Assembly (NCBI GenBank): GCA_016785225.1
Contig: JAFBJZ010000880.1
Span: 248,001 to 312,000, forward strand
Length of the DNA: 64,000 bases
From: Psettodes erumei
Taxonomy: Eukaryota > Chordata > Actinopteri > Pleuronectiformes > Psettodidae
Direction: 5' to 3'
Position numbers and translations under genes: made by a program. Under the pieces are notes generated by a model. The model saw only the letters and a program-made list of their open reading frames with translations. It was not told the DNA's origin and did not search any database. This document shows positions 9,757-22,695 of this stretch, piece after piece. Position 1 is the stretch's first letter; the number at the start of each line of letters is the position of its first letter.

Positions 9757-11494
9757 CAGCCATATTAGCAGCTGCTTCAGTCAGTGCAGTCAGCTTCTTG
9801 AACCTGTCCAGCTCTTCATTGGACACAGTGGTTTGGATGTCTGCTAGCATGATGACTACTGTGCAAGTGGGCTGTTATTGTGCATTGCCTGCATTGCACT
9901 CTTTCTGCATTGCCACTCTTTCTGCCAGTATTGCTCAGTTGTCATCCTGTTATCCTGCCATTGAGAGTAGGCAGTTTATCTTGCTTTGGGGCTTGGTACC
10001 CAATCTGAGGTACACCACTGTACCTTCTTGATCTCTAGTTAGAGAGCACTGAGCTAAGAGCTGTTTCTTAGTCAGTGAGGATGTGGGGTTTCAAAGCAAC
10101 CATTTCTCCCACATCCTCCCCCTCTTGTGGGCTCACCTGGGATTTGAACTGACACCTTTCTGCTCCCATACAGAGATACATGTAATTTAAAGTAAAAGTT
10201 TCATGGTATAAGAATTTCCTTGAAACATAAAATAAATTCAATATGAATACAAAACAATATATGAATTCACACTGACATTCACACTGGCTGCACTTGACAT
10301 AATGTATATAAAATGCAACTCAATTTAACCCATTGAATTACTATGTTTATTTCCCTCCTCAGAGCGTCTTGTACTTTTGGACATAATTCCCACCATCCCT
10401 CTCTTTCTAACTGTCATAAAAGATCATTGTAGTTGTTCAGCAGTGAGAGTGAAAAGAAGCCATCAAGCTACTGTAATCCTTGCCTCGTCCACCACTGGAG
10501 TCTAAGCCAAGTGCTTTCACTCCCTGGTCAGACAAAGTGGGTTCTCTGTGCCCCGAGGTCCTGCTGCAGTTAGAACATCCTGAATGAAAAGATGGCATTA
10601 TGTTGGGCTTTTTCATTACTGACGAATAAAAGGAACTTCCTTGAATAGAATGGAGAGACCATCCCTGACAGATCCCTGCTCATCCCTGCTGTCTGCTATA
10701 TTCAGCTCAGGAGAGCAGCAGTCCAGAGCCAGCTTCAGAGGACAGAAAATGTCAGCACACATGACCAGAGGCAAAGGAGCTGCTAATGTGATGGAAAGCC
10801 AATCTGAGAACTGTTTTCTTGTGTTGAATGCTTGAATCGACAACATACCATATTCTAACAGACTTGAATTCCATAGTCATTGTGGTACATGTCCCTGGAG
10901 ACCACAAACTTATGTGTTACCAGCTACAAAAAGTGACAGCTTATTTATAACCATAACACCATATTAGTAAGATTGACAGACCAACTGGTGTTGTCATTCT
11001 GATACCTTCAGCACACCTAATAAAGGGTTTCCTCGCCTTGTAATGATATTGTAGCAGTGAATGTTAGATCTGAGACAGCCTTTATACAAGTTCTAATTAG
11101 GGTCAGTGAGATTTTGAGCTTGTAATGATGTTCACAAACACTTCCAAAGCTTGCAGTTGCAACCTTTATAAAGCTATAACACATGAGAAATTCAAGTTTA
11201 TGCATGTTTGTCGGGTGCAAATATGCAAGGTGGCTGTCTCAGGAACAAAAAGTTCTCAGGAACAAAAGTTTGCTTGTGTCTTAAGATACTACTGTCTGCA
11301 TTCTTCTGCTGGTTTCCAAATGAAGCCCTCTACATCTTGAACATGAAAGAGGCGAGTCCTGGACACTGAGCTGACCAGCTGAGCAGCAGCCTGCTCGTGG
11401 AGTTTCATTGGCTTGTGCGAAGGACTTGACACCTTGAGCTCCTGTTATATATATATTGGTTATCGTGTACTGGCTGTATTCTTTCATATTTTCA
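9757..11494. other. Intergenic, nothing recognised
   Basis: No supported gene. Bases 9985-10160 contain, on the minus strand, stretches loosely like tRNA box A ('tagctcagtgctc') and box B ('gttcaaatccc'). They are too far apart for a tRNA, so at best this is an old tRNA-derived SINE relic. Confidence 0.4.
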
Positions 11495-11640
11495 CATTCT
11501 ACATATCTGTATTCTTGTATTTCTACATTTAATATTTTACTATCTTACTATCTTACTATCTTATCTGTTCTTTTCCAGTTGCTGCTGTAACATGTGAGTT
11601 TCCCCAGTGTGGGATCAATAAAGTCTGTCTTATCTTATTT
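11495..11640 (+). mobile_element. LINE 3' tail
   Basis: The sequence ends in the pattern typical of teleost LINE 3' UTRs: 'gctgctgtaacatgtgag', then 'tttccccagtgtgggatcaa', then AATAAAG and a short (TTATC)n-like tail at about 11625-11640. Repeated 'actatctt' units precede it. Only the 3' end is present, consistent with the usual 5' truncation of target-primed insertions. The element clade was not determined. Confidence 0.65.
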
Positions 11641-12319
11641 TACAGCCAATTTGCTGATTTAGTCTTAAATACTGTATGCTAACTATCAATTTGTAACTCT
11701 AATTAATGGCTTTATAACTACAACCAAAGGTAAGGTGGAAGGGGTCACAGTTGATTTATTTGACTCATAAAAAAATAAAAACATGCAATATCTAATCTTA
11801 TGACGATACTATATGCAAGTGTGTGTGTATTTGTTCAGTGTCACACAACCAGTTTAACTCCAGCTCCAGTGTGACATTTTTACAACAATGAACACTTTCA
11901 GATGTCTTGGCTCTGCACATATCACTGCTATCACCTTTGAACCTCACTTACTGACAGTGAGCTTTGTGTTTTCCCAGCAGATGTCAGAGACCCTCTTTAC
12001 TGGCAGAGCATATCAGCCTGACATGTGGGAATGATTATCTGTTCTCCCCTCCTCTACCTGACTCCTCTTCTTCTCTTGAAGATGCACATTTGAACCTGAA
12101 CCCATTCATCTGATGGAGGACATGTGTGAAATGTCACAGCAGGACATCAGGTAGAGGGGGGAGGCCTGGGAAATATGGGGCTTCAGCTGAAGACCAGCAG
12201 ACTCAGGTTGGTGATGGAAAGCATGAGATGGGGCAGTTTGAAAGAGAGATTTGAAGAGAGCAAGAGATTTAAAGCAAGAACGAGTCATGTGAATCAGTAG
12301 CATTGGTCTGCTACTCATA
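11641..12319. other. Intergenic, nothing recognised
   Basis: No gene or repeat family recognised. The open frame at 12106-12318 (minus) has no motif. Confidence 0.5.
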
Positions 12320-12795
12320 CAGTGGGGAAAATACGTATTTGATACACTGCAGATCTTGCAAGTTTTCCCACTTACAAAGAATGGAGAGGTCTGTAATTTT
12401 TATCATAGGTACACAATAAAATTACTTCTTAATTACTTCAGAGGGCTAACAAACTAACAGTTTGTCTTTAAGAAGCCCTCCTATTCTCCACTCATTACCT
12501 GTATTAATTGCAATTGTTTGAATTTGTTACCTGTATAAAAGACACCTGTCCACACACTAAATCAATCAGACTCAAACTAACAGGTCTGTGAGAGCCAGAA
12601 TTCTTGCTGGTTGGTAGGTTTCATGCAATAAAATGAAAATTAATTATTTAAAAATCATACATGTGTTTTTCTGGATTTTTTGAGATTCTGTCTCTCACCA
12701 TTGTACCAATGATAAAAATTAAAGACCTCTCCATTCTTTGTAAGTGGGAAATCTTGCAAGATCTGCAGTGTATCAAATACTGAATTTCCACACTG
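12320..12795. mobile_element. Non-autonomous Tc1/mariner element with intact ends
   Basis: A 476-bp element with long terminal inverted repeats of about 85 bp. The left end begins CAGTGGGGAAAATACG, and the right end is its imperfect reverse complement ending in CACACTG. Each end is flanked by TA (12318-12319 and 12796-12797), the Tc1/mariner target. The interior keeps the sub-terminal sequence of a known fish Tc1 lineage ('ttacctgtataaaagacacc' at about 12529) but joins directly to the 3' sub-terminal part ('catgcaataaaatg'). The whole transposase gene has therefore been deleted. It is a classic internally deleted, MITE-like derivative. Confidence 0.88.
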
Positions 12796-15489
12796 TATAA
12801 CATATCCTGCAAATGAAATATGGTCAAAAGTATCCTACAACAGCATCTTACATACTGGTTAGTGAGAGACTTCACAGCCAACACTGGGTGATTAAGCTGA
12901 ATGTGGAATATGTGAGAAAGTCACAGTCACAGAGGATTTAGTGTGGCCAGGAAACATAATGTGTGAGACCCTGTGCCAGCTGTGATGTGCAGCCACTAGA
13001 TATGCACTGTGGAAGGGAAGTGAAGTGTGTTGAACTGAGAGGAACATACACTGTAGCTATCGTCATGGGCTGATTACCTTACTCTACCTTTACTGCAACT
13101 TACATATGCAGCACATGGATGTATTACATAGGGGGAAAAAAAACAGAAAAATATACTGGATACTCAACATCCCCTTTTTATATTGAGCCCAATGTATTTT
13201 CAACAACAAATGTTACAAGTCACATCACACGGAGGCTCTGACTTCACAGCTTCTAAAACCCCCTGTTCAGCAATGAAATTTATAGGGTTGCAAGTTTTGC
13301 CACTTCTCAAACTGAACAATCACACCAACTTCACATAGCAATTTTGGTTGCAGTGTGTGCATTGTTTGCATGTCTGAGACTCTCTGAGAGAGATTGGAGA
13401 GGCAATAGGATGCAGCTGGGAAGAGGCTCTGACAGCTCAGTACAGCTACACACAATTTTACCTTTAGACGTATAGTCTTACACCACTTGGGATGAAATGT
13501 GTTTGTTTGAAGCATAGAGAGATCTAAAAGGTACCCCAAACCCACGGGTTCCTGGGCCTGTGCCCAGTGGTGATACATGTACATCCATGACTGCAGTCAG
13601 ATGAGAAAATCTTTTTCTGTGCAACTCAAGATTTTTTGAACAGTTATTGCAAGAGTTTAGGTGAACGAGTTTCCAGACAGTTGAAAGAAAGGCTGCGTGA
13701 GTGGCATCACAAGTGGGTCTAAAAAGGGAACATAAGCATCAGGGATTTCCAAATATTTATCATGCCCTTAGTCTCCTCTGTGCAAACAGCACCTCTGTCT
13801 TTGATGTCCACCATTTCAAATTCTCCATCTGCACTGTGAATTCATTCAGAGAGTGTGCTTTATTATCAAAGGGGAGGCGCGCTTCAGCCAAGACAGAGGC
13901 GCTTTGTGGAAGCGCAGGAGCCTCCCAGGAACCTGAGCTCCCAACATGCAGTGCGGTGAGCTGTATCAACACTCTGATCATGGCTACCCTATGTGGTGGC
14001 AGTGGGACTTGATGTTCTGACGGACAGCCATGCCCTTGTTGGTGTTCACTGTATCTACTTCAGCCACTGGCACAAAAACACATTGAACAGTTAGTCTATG
14101 GAGGAGTTTGACCAGGTTTTGGAAAATGTAAAACAAAACAAGATTACAATTTCAATGCTCATGACATCTAAAGATTACATTATTAACTAACGCATAAACC
14201 TCCACCAAGATTAAATACAGCATTTGTTCCTGGAATATAGTATTACTTTTTACTTTTTACTGTCAGGGGTCACAGGAGACATTTCCTGAAAATCAGGACA
14301 TTTGTGCCCATTACACACTATGCAATGGACACACACAAGCAACAGCAGGTAGAGTATGTGAAAATGGTCCCTGTCATTAGCTGTAACATCCCAAGAGCAG
14401 GCTGATGGCAGTGACAATATTTCAGTAACAATGAGGACCACATGTGGACCTGTGGCAGCGCAGAGATCATTCCTACACACCACCTTAGACGCCCTCAGCT
14501 GCTCATCAGTACCACAGCAAACTAGATGTAGCCTTCACTGGAATTCTGTAGTGACTCTTTTGGGCCAAACAGTACTGCTTGCCATTTAAGTTAAATTGTT
14601 GATTGCATTTTTCTTGTCTCCAAATTAGGAGACAGCTTTTACAGCTAGCAACACTGCTTTACAGACTTACTTCAGTCCTGCTGACAGAGCTCAGCTGGTT
14701 TGTGTCTTTGTGTAAAAGTTTCCACTGCTGGAATGTCAAGCCTGCCTCTCCTTTCACAATGCAATCTTTTTCACCAGGTAAGTTACAGTCACTGCAGATG
14801 GGTGAGCGCTAAAAGATAGTGTCTCAAAAACATTTGGGGTCAAGTCTGCAGATAAAACATAATGGCTTCAGTCCAGTAATTCAACTAGAATCACTCTAGA
14901 TGCTAACACAAGCTGCCTAATGCCAGTTGGATGTACACCTGGTGCAAAAGTGAGCGCAGATGGTGTTCACCGTGGTTTTCCAAATCAGAGATTTAAAAAG
15001 ATCAAGTAAGAAGCAAGTACCTATTCACAGACATGATCACTGTCCTGAACAAAATAAGTGAGGCTTCAATATTACGATACCAAATCTGTGTAGATATTTG
15101 CTTCTATGAATGGTACCTGAAGATACAGCTCCATGATCAGTTGTGCTGGATTAAAGCGGTTTTACTCGTCCTTTCTGAAAAATTAAACATGACAGGTACA
15201 CTGAAGGAACACTGAGGATTGAATATGAATACACTTTCACCAGCTCAGACACATCATGCTTTTTGCCTTTGCTGAGGGCCAGTCTCTGAATATGGGACAC
15301 AGCTGTTCCTTTGCCTCCACTCAGTTCTGCTATATGAAAGATGCTGAATATGGATTCATCCTCAGACAGCAGTGGTAAGGTGTGCTATTCCCTGTGAGCA
15401 TTAAATAAATGTTGAACCAGCAGGTGTAGAACTTGAAAAAGACTAAAAAGGAGGAAAGTAATTAATATGATAGTGGTTCTACAGTGTGT
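12796..15489. other. Intergenic, nothing recognised
   Basis: About 2.7 kb with no recognisable exon, RNA gene or repeat family. The open frames at 13267-13584 and 13701-14012 have no domain-like pattern. Confidence 0.5.
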
Positions 15490-16060
15490 TTTCAGAGTAT
15501 TCAGACCTGTTATCTCACTTCATCTTAACTGTTTCTTACCGGTAATTTACAGTCAATAATCAAAAGTTAAAACAATGTTCATAGAAGTGTTTGCAAATCA
15601 ATAAAAAAATAAAATGTATAATTTACATATTCAGATCTTTAACCTTTAAAAGCCCCTTTTGAAGCAATTATAGTTAAGTCAGCACAAGCTGTGCAAACCT
15701 GGAAGTGGCCAGTTCTTCCTGACAGGATCTCTCCAGCCCTGTCAGAGTGAATGAGGACCTGACATCTTCAGGACGCCACACTAATATTGAGTGCTGTTTA
15801 TGTCTGGGTTTTGGCTGGGTCACTCAAGAACAGAGACTTGTCCTGAAGCTACTCCAGTGTTGTCTTGTATGTGTGCCTCAGGTCATTATGGTGCTGAAAG
15901 CTAAACCTTCACCACAGTCTAAGGTCATGTGTATTCAGGTTTTCTTCAAGGGTCTCCCAGGCAGCTTTCACTTGGATGCACATCTCACTTTTTTTATAGC
16001 AGTCACTCCCAGTACCAAGCACATTACCTTTGTATTACATTTTCATGGCATCAGGTTGTT
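15490..16060 (-). mobile_element. Tc1/mariner relic (minus-strand transposase)
   Basis: The plus strand begins with 'agtattcagacc' (15497), the outer end of a widespread Tc1 lineage of fish. After a degraded sub-terminal region it continues as the reverse complement of the transposase 3' half. The best-preserved stretch is around 15800-15960, including 'ctgggttttggctgggtcac', 'ttgtcctgaagc' and 'caggttttcttcaagg'. The frame is destroyed by many substitutions and indels, and the far terminal repeat is missing. The open frame at 15747-16112 is antisense to the former transposase and not a gene. Confidence 0.75.
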
Positions 16061-19000
16061 CTTTGAAGTCCTCCTGTCTTTTCGAGATAAAACATCAAAC
16101 AGAAGATCATAAATTAGCACCACGGTTTTACAGAGATGCGTCAGCATGCAGCTTGCATGTTGCTTTCACACTGTTTGATTGATTTGTGCCCTACTAGTAC
16201 AACTTTCGGTTGCTTCTACAGCAGTTGGAGGCTGTGCTGGGTTTTCAATGCAGTCTGTTTACAAGATTTGGTTTAACCAGCAAAGCTACAGCAGCTGCTG
16301 ACAGACAACGCAGCGCTGTGTAGGAACTGCTGGACCTTTTTGCAAGACAAGTGCTTTGACAAGCTTGGCCACCATGCCATCAGCTGCTGGTAGCCTAAAC
16401 ACAGCACTGACACGTGATCAACATGGCACCTTCCTGCAGGATATAAACAATTACAACCCAAACATAAACTCCACTGTTTACTCCTTTTGGTTGTGTAGAT
16501 GTGCTGTTCATTCCAAGACATTACAAATAAATAGATGTCATAATTAGAAATTCATCCCATATTTTCAAGATAGATGGTTTGTCTGCCATTTAGCCATAAT
16601 CTTGTTATCCCTGTGTCTACTAGCCCACCAAACTCTCACTTGCTGTGAGCGATTACACCTCAGAGATGACGTAAAACATCACAACTCCACTGTAAACTTC
16701 AGCAATCCATCTCCCAGCTTCTCACCAATTAAAGAGTAGATCATGGTCAACCTTGAGCTTTCTGAGGCAGTTTAATATTATGAACAATACTGATTATGAT
16801 GTTACAACCCTCACTCAGGGAAGCAACATGGAGGAGTCAAACAAGGTCGGTGATTCACAAAACAAAGTTGTATTGCTCCCAGAAGTGAAGCAAAATATTT
16901 TATTCTGTTGTTCTAGGTAATTCTTACACAGCTGTATGATGTATGTTCAAGTGCCCAGTTTTCTTTAAGTTTGGTTTTCATTAGTTACTTGATGCTGTAA
17001 AAACATTTTATTATATTTTAAAAGATTTTGACTTCATATTGTAGGAGGAAGTGGAGTTCTGATGTCCATCTTTCCACAGTCTTTTCCGTAAACAATTTAC
17101 TGTTGTCTCCCATTTCAAGTGACAGAAAACTATCAATAGTGGTATCGATAAAGACCTGAATAATTTGGCAGTCTGAAAAATTGTATCAGTATCAATAAAA
17201 ATGTATTATCCCCATCCCTACATTTACCTGAACACGACAATAGGGTCGTGATCTGAAACCAACACCTATAAATCCATATAGAGTTCAGCATCTCTCTTTG
17301 CTGCATTTACACCCCTTAGTACCACTGCAACTCCAAACATCACTGTTGTTGTTGTTTTCTGTACAGTGATGGAACAATGCACCAAACACCCTTGATGAGT
17401 GGAAGGTGGAGACTGTTTTCTTCTTCTACATGGTGCATTCCTTATATGCAGCAAACCTGCAAACCTCCTTGGTTACACTGCCAGTCTCTCTCTATCTATA
17501 ATCTGTCTGCTGTTTATAAATTCACATTTCATCTTGTTCCATAGATGTATGACTTTTGAATGGATTTGTGAAGCCAGAGCATGTGTGTTTGTACATACAG
17601 AATCAGACAGAGACCATCTCAATTAAAAGTAATTAAAAGTAATATCTACTACACTTTAGGAGCATATTCACTTTTTTAGGAATGGTGGTGGTGATGGATT
17701 CTTCCACCAGGAAGAGTGGCACGTGGGCTGTAATTGGTTCAGTATTTTTTTGCATAATCCTGCTGACAGAGAGACAAACAAACAGACAAATAACAATGAA
17801 AACATAATGTAAGGTAAATTATTTAAGTGTCACAAATTTTGTTTTAAAAATTTTAATTTTCAAATTTTCTACTTTCTTACTACTTTCTAAATTATATTTT
17901 GATTAATTTCCTTTTATTTAGGATTCCAGCATTTATGGTTATGTTGATGGGTGCTGTTTAGGTGCATTACCATGTAATTGCAATGTCCCCAATTCATTTA
18001 CAGCTGGCTTTCTCTGTTTTATAGCCGATCTCTGTATCCAAGTTGTAGTGCACTGTGGAAAAGTAGTTGTTCCCCCAAATCCACCATAAATTAGGTTTTT
18101 ACATCTTGTGCATAAGCCTGTATGGCCATTCTTTGTTTTCCCCTTGAGCCCTTCTTTTTTTGTGAAGAAATAGGACATGTGCCCTTCAGAAGCTACAAAT
18201 GGGAGACTGCCGCAGGGAGAGCATCTGCAGGGAGCTGCTACATTTAAAACACAACATTCAGTATATTCAGCACAGTTTATATCACTGAACTGGAATGACA
18301 GTGCCTTACTGACTGTAAGAACTAGCTAATCAATGTATCTCTGAGCAATTTCTGCTCATGAACCAACCACAAATTCTGTATTTACATACTTATTCATGAT
18401 GGTTATGTGTATGAATGTGTATGAATGTGCAAAAAGTCTTTTTTTATTTTTATTTTTGGACTTTGTTTTTTAGCTTTTGCACAATTGATGTAAAACTATT
18501 TACAGCTCTTATTTTTTTCATAAGAACTGAAAAGCCTTTGTACCAAATGATTACTTATTGTGTAGTTCATTACGAGAACAGTTAGAATTAGAGATAAGCA
18601 TGCTGTGACCGTGTGTTTAGAACTGTGGATAAATAAATACTTTCACATATCTCTTTAGGATATGTCACTTAACCAAGAGAGTTATGCTTGAGAATGAAAA
18701 CATATTTCAGATGGATGGCCTCAGCAGTTGTGGATGAGTTTGGAGACACCAGGTGAACTATGGTAGCATCATTCTATGGGACTACTTCTCAGCAGCAGGG
18801 TCAGGGATGGTTTGTCCCTCTGTTCTCAGAGCCTCACCAGTTGTGGACCTAAAAATGTAAATTTTGTTGTGGGTGGCTGCAGGACAGTCTCTGGAATCAC
18901 TAAATTCTTAACAAATGTCCTCACATTTCAAGAAATTTTGTATTTTAAAATCCAAAGTAAAAACGAACAATTTGAAAACATGTTAAAAGTCTATCGTGAA

Positions 19001-20212
19001 AAACACACACACACACACACACACTAATCCTTGCATCCTGCAGCATACTGACTGCTGGCTGCCAAACGGCTGTGCCTCTAAAGCAGTGAATCCAGAGAAA
19101 GAATGTTCTAGTACTCTGAAAAGAGAGCCACATGTCATTTAGAAATATGTGAGCTGTGACACATTGAGGGTTATGCAATCAAGGGCCCAACAGCAAGTTG
19201 TCTCTGCCAATGAATGTTCAGTTATGAAACTGAAGATTGCAAACAGCTGCATGTGTATCAGGGCTTATAAACATGACTGTTTTTAGACAATAGTTTTCAA
19301 CCTTTCCAAGTTGATTACATTATATTACATTTGGCAGGTTTTAACACATGTGTAGAAACCTGTAGTAATGTTTTGTTTTTAGCAAATGAAGCAGCTTTTA
19401 TTTACTTTATCTCACACCTTCACATATTCTACATATTCTTCACATATTCTAAGCCATCAGCAAAGTAAATTACTTGAAACATTTTGACATAATGACCTTA
19501 AATCGCAAACATACTGTGTTCCTCCAGAGGAATGTCACATTGTATTGCCATCCATGTGCACAAGACAATCCCCTGAGTGGTTCACCGATGGTGGAAGAGA
19601 TCCCAAATGCTGTGTTCAAGAACCTGGAAAAGACTCATGTGCTGTGTGTTGTAGCCCCTGACATCTGACCTCCCTGCACTTTTCTTTATTGCACAGATTT
19701 AGTACATAGCACCTTCTTCAAGGTCTCCTGCTGTGCTGAAGCTTTAGGGTTGTCCTCACTTGTAAGTGGCTTTGCATAAAAGTATCTACCAATGTATAAA
19801 TATAATATTATGTTAATGTACCAAACATGGGAGCTCAAATCTTCACAATACTTTAAAAGAAGCTGCACAAAACTCAGCAAACAATTTGGATTGCTGTTCA
19901 TTGTTTTGACACAAAACACATTCACCGACCACATATTTTAAAATTCATGAGCTATTTTCTCTCTCAAACTCAACCACCACCCAAACTCTTTACTTACAGT
20001 CCATTTTAAACATTTACATACTACTTTTGTAAAAACTGTTACAGTAACACAAAAGTATTTCAACTCATTACACTGCGCTACATTTATATCTACATATAAA
20101 TTAAAAAAACAGGAACAATAAAAATAGAAAAAACCCCATCTCATTCTAAATGAAGCTGATTCCTATTTTAGCTGAGCATCTACCAGGGGATTATGCTTTA
20201 CAATTTCATGCT
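16061..20212. other. Intergenic, nothing recognised
   Basis: About 4.1 kb with only short unrelated open frames and one (CA)n microsatellite. No supported gene. Confidence 0.5.
19003..19024. repeat. (AC)n microsatellite
   Basis: Eleven uninterrupted AC units; the neighbouring open frames take their HTHTHT/VCVCV runs from it. Confidence 0.95.
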
Positions 20213-20775
20213 GTACACTAAGCAGCCCCAATGTGAAAACCACCTGCCTAATATAGTGACAGCCCCCCTCATCAAAACTCTGACCCATTGAGACATGGAA
20301 ATGGTCTCCAAACTTGTTTATCCAGCACATTACACAGATCCTGGATCAGATCGAGATCTGAGGAATTTGGAGGGCATGCCAACACCTTCAAGTCTTTGCT
20401 TCACGTACTTCAAACCATCCCTGAAAATTTTTTAAAGTGTCACACTATTCTGCTGAAAGTCTGTAACAATGTTTAGGTGGGTGCTACATGTCAAAGTAAC
20501 ATCCACATGAATTCAGGACTCAAGGTTTCCTAGCAGAGCATTGTCCTGAGTATCACAATGCACATAATGCATCCTGCTGCCATTTCTCCCCCAGAGGCCG
20601 TCCACATGATATGAAAGAAAACATGATTCATCAGACCAGCACATCACTCTGACCATTCTGCAGCTGTACAGCCTCATACACAACAAGCAGTGATGACCTG
20701 TGTGTTCTGAAAGCTTCCTATCACAGCCAGCAGTTTGTGTTACAGTCGCTCTTCTGTAGGACGGGACCACACAGA
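20213..20775 (-). mobile_element. Second Tc1/mariner lineage, degraded (minus strand)
   Basis: Starts with a decayed terminal repeat near 20213 followed by 'aaccacctgcctaatatagt'. It then reads as the reverse complement of a Tc1-like transposase gene ('gatcgagatctgaggaattt' at about 20349, 'tcaaagtaacatccacatga' at about 20490). On the minus strand 20513-20770 encodes a recognisable middle section: RATVTQTAGCDRKLSEHTGH, then CWSDESCFLSYHVDG, which contains the WSDE segment around the second catalytic aspartate of the DDE family. Large internal deletions and frame breaks are present. Its other end is not adjacent; a lone fragment with this family's terminal motif occurs near 36415. Confidence 0.78.
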
Positions 20776-22529
20776 TCAGTTAAAACCTAAATATTTACAG
20801 TTGAGCTGATGTAATCCACTGTAACGTCTGACCATTCCATCCATTTGTTTATATGGGGAAACATTTCTGGCAAAAAAGTTGAATATTTCAGCTGAATAAT
20901 AAGAAGATGTAGAAAAAAAAGAAAATAGCTTCCAGTCAAAGAGCACATAGTGTGATTGCTTACTCAGCAAGTGTTGGGTTTCTCTCTCTGACACCGTAAG
21001 GTCTTGACTTTCTGCAAAGTGACTTGAGATAATGTGCGTTGTGATTTGGATTAGAAAATTGGATTGGCTACTGTATCTGTCTTTGTGGATGAGGCTGCTA
21101 TCAACTTGACGAAGACACAGATGGGTGAGGAACAAATGTGATTGGTGGGAGCAACAGTGGATGTTGCAGGCCAGAGGGTGCCACAGTGTTGCAAAGCAAT
21201 ATCCTCTGGTGGTTTGCTGTTCAAAATCCAGTAATTCAGTCTGACTGCCCATTTTCAACCCTTGATGACCTCTACACAAGACCTGTGCTCAGGGAGGAGA
21301 AGGAGCAAGCGAGGCGGAACCTGGAACATGTTGTAATTGTATAGGAGGATGACCTTTCACATTATGGTTTACAGACCGCCACAGGATGGGATCACTTTAC
21401 CTTCCACTGTACTCTCCACTCCTTAACCCCACAGAGGGATTCCCTTCTTCAAGTCTGTGACCTCCAGCCACATGACCAGATGTTGCTCCCTCTCATCCTG
21501 TGAATCAGAATCAGCATCAGTATCCTGATTCATACATCCAACATTTATGTGTTACATTTGTGTCCAGGAGAGACACAAAGAATGCTGGTGGAGACGGGTT
21601 GATCTGTGAATTAGCAACACAATTACATGCTTACAGTGATGGGGTGACACACGTCAGACAGGGTCATTTGCACAGACTTATCTCTGCCTCTGGGTTGGGT
21701 TGATTTTACTTGGAAGAGGTGGGTGTATTCACACATAATAAACATTTGACCTTAATAACAATGTAGCATTGGGCATTTTAGGTTTACTCTGGAGTGCTGG
21801 GAAAGAATTTGGGCTTTCAGATTCTGAATATTATGTTCTACAGCTGATTACATGGGCATACTGGCAACAATGGTTAAAGTAATGTAAAATGAGGACAGGA
21901 CCTCCCAACCCTTGGATGTGGCCATGTGGCAGGCATCCTCCCAAGGGTCAGAGGTCACAGTTTTTCCTTTTGACTCAGAGTTGTGAAGAAGTTGTGAGTC
22001 TGTGTGGGGTTGTGAATGATCATGAAATGCAAGTGAATCACCATGGTACAAAGAATTTTGTAGGTCGTGTGCCAAATGTCGTGTCAGCTCTTGGATTATT
22101 TGGTCTCCCCCTGGAGACTTGACCCTGATCTTAGTGCCACACTGTTGGATCAACACAGAGAGATGAAACATGAGCCACTTGGCACACCACACTCATGCCA
22201 GGTCTGTAAACACCAGTGTACAGTGGAGACAGCTGCTCATTGGTTATCATTGTACAACCAGCAAGAACAAAAAAAGCAAACAAATAAACAAACCAACTGG
22301 CACAGGCAAAAACATAACCAGCTGACAGAGGTAAATATATATATTTTCAAAAGTAGAACTCATTTAAACTTTTTGGGTTTTTGATACATTATTACGTCAT
22401 AAAGACGTTTCTAACAGTTTAGTAAACAGTTGTTTATTTCCACATCTTGCAAGAACAGAGCAACATTAACGTTTAACTGAAGTCATTTCAGGTCCCTGAC
22501 AAAGTCTTCACCTTCTCCTAACAAAAAAT
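20776..22529. other. Intergenic, nothing recognised
   Basis: No supported gene. The open frame at 20776-21279 (minus, 167 codons) shows no family motif, and the overlapping frames near 21850-22200 on both strands are mutually exclusive and featureless. Confidence 0.45.
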
Positions 22530-22695
22530 ATATGGCTGTTTGGCTCCTAAATGCTCCTCCAGCTAGATGCTAGCTTTGTCTGCCTGTAGTGGGGTGCTCG
22601 GTTGGTAGTGTACAATAGAATTAGAGATTCTCTCTGACAACAGCTTCCTGATGCTACTGATCAAAGCATGAAGACTGAACTGAAACAGTAAAGTT
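22530..22695. repeat. Teleost interspersed repeat fragment
   Basis: Segments 'tttggctcctaaatgctcct' and 'gatgctagctttgtctgcct', followed by the block near 22650-22690 ending 'aagactgaactgaaacag', resemble a short non-coding repeat common in fish genomes. Ends are not defined; recognition is from memory. Confidence 0.45.

Noticed and set aside
9985..10160. tRNA-like box A and box B words on the minus strand
   Set aside because: Spacing is far too large for a tRNA gene and no cloverleaf can be drawn; at most a decayed SINE.
20776..21279. 167-codon minus-strand open frame
   Set aside because: No motif, low-complexity stretches, next to a Tc1 relic; likely chance.
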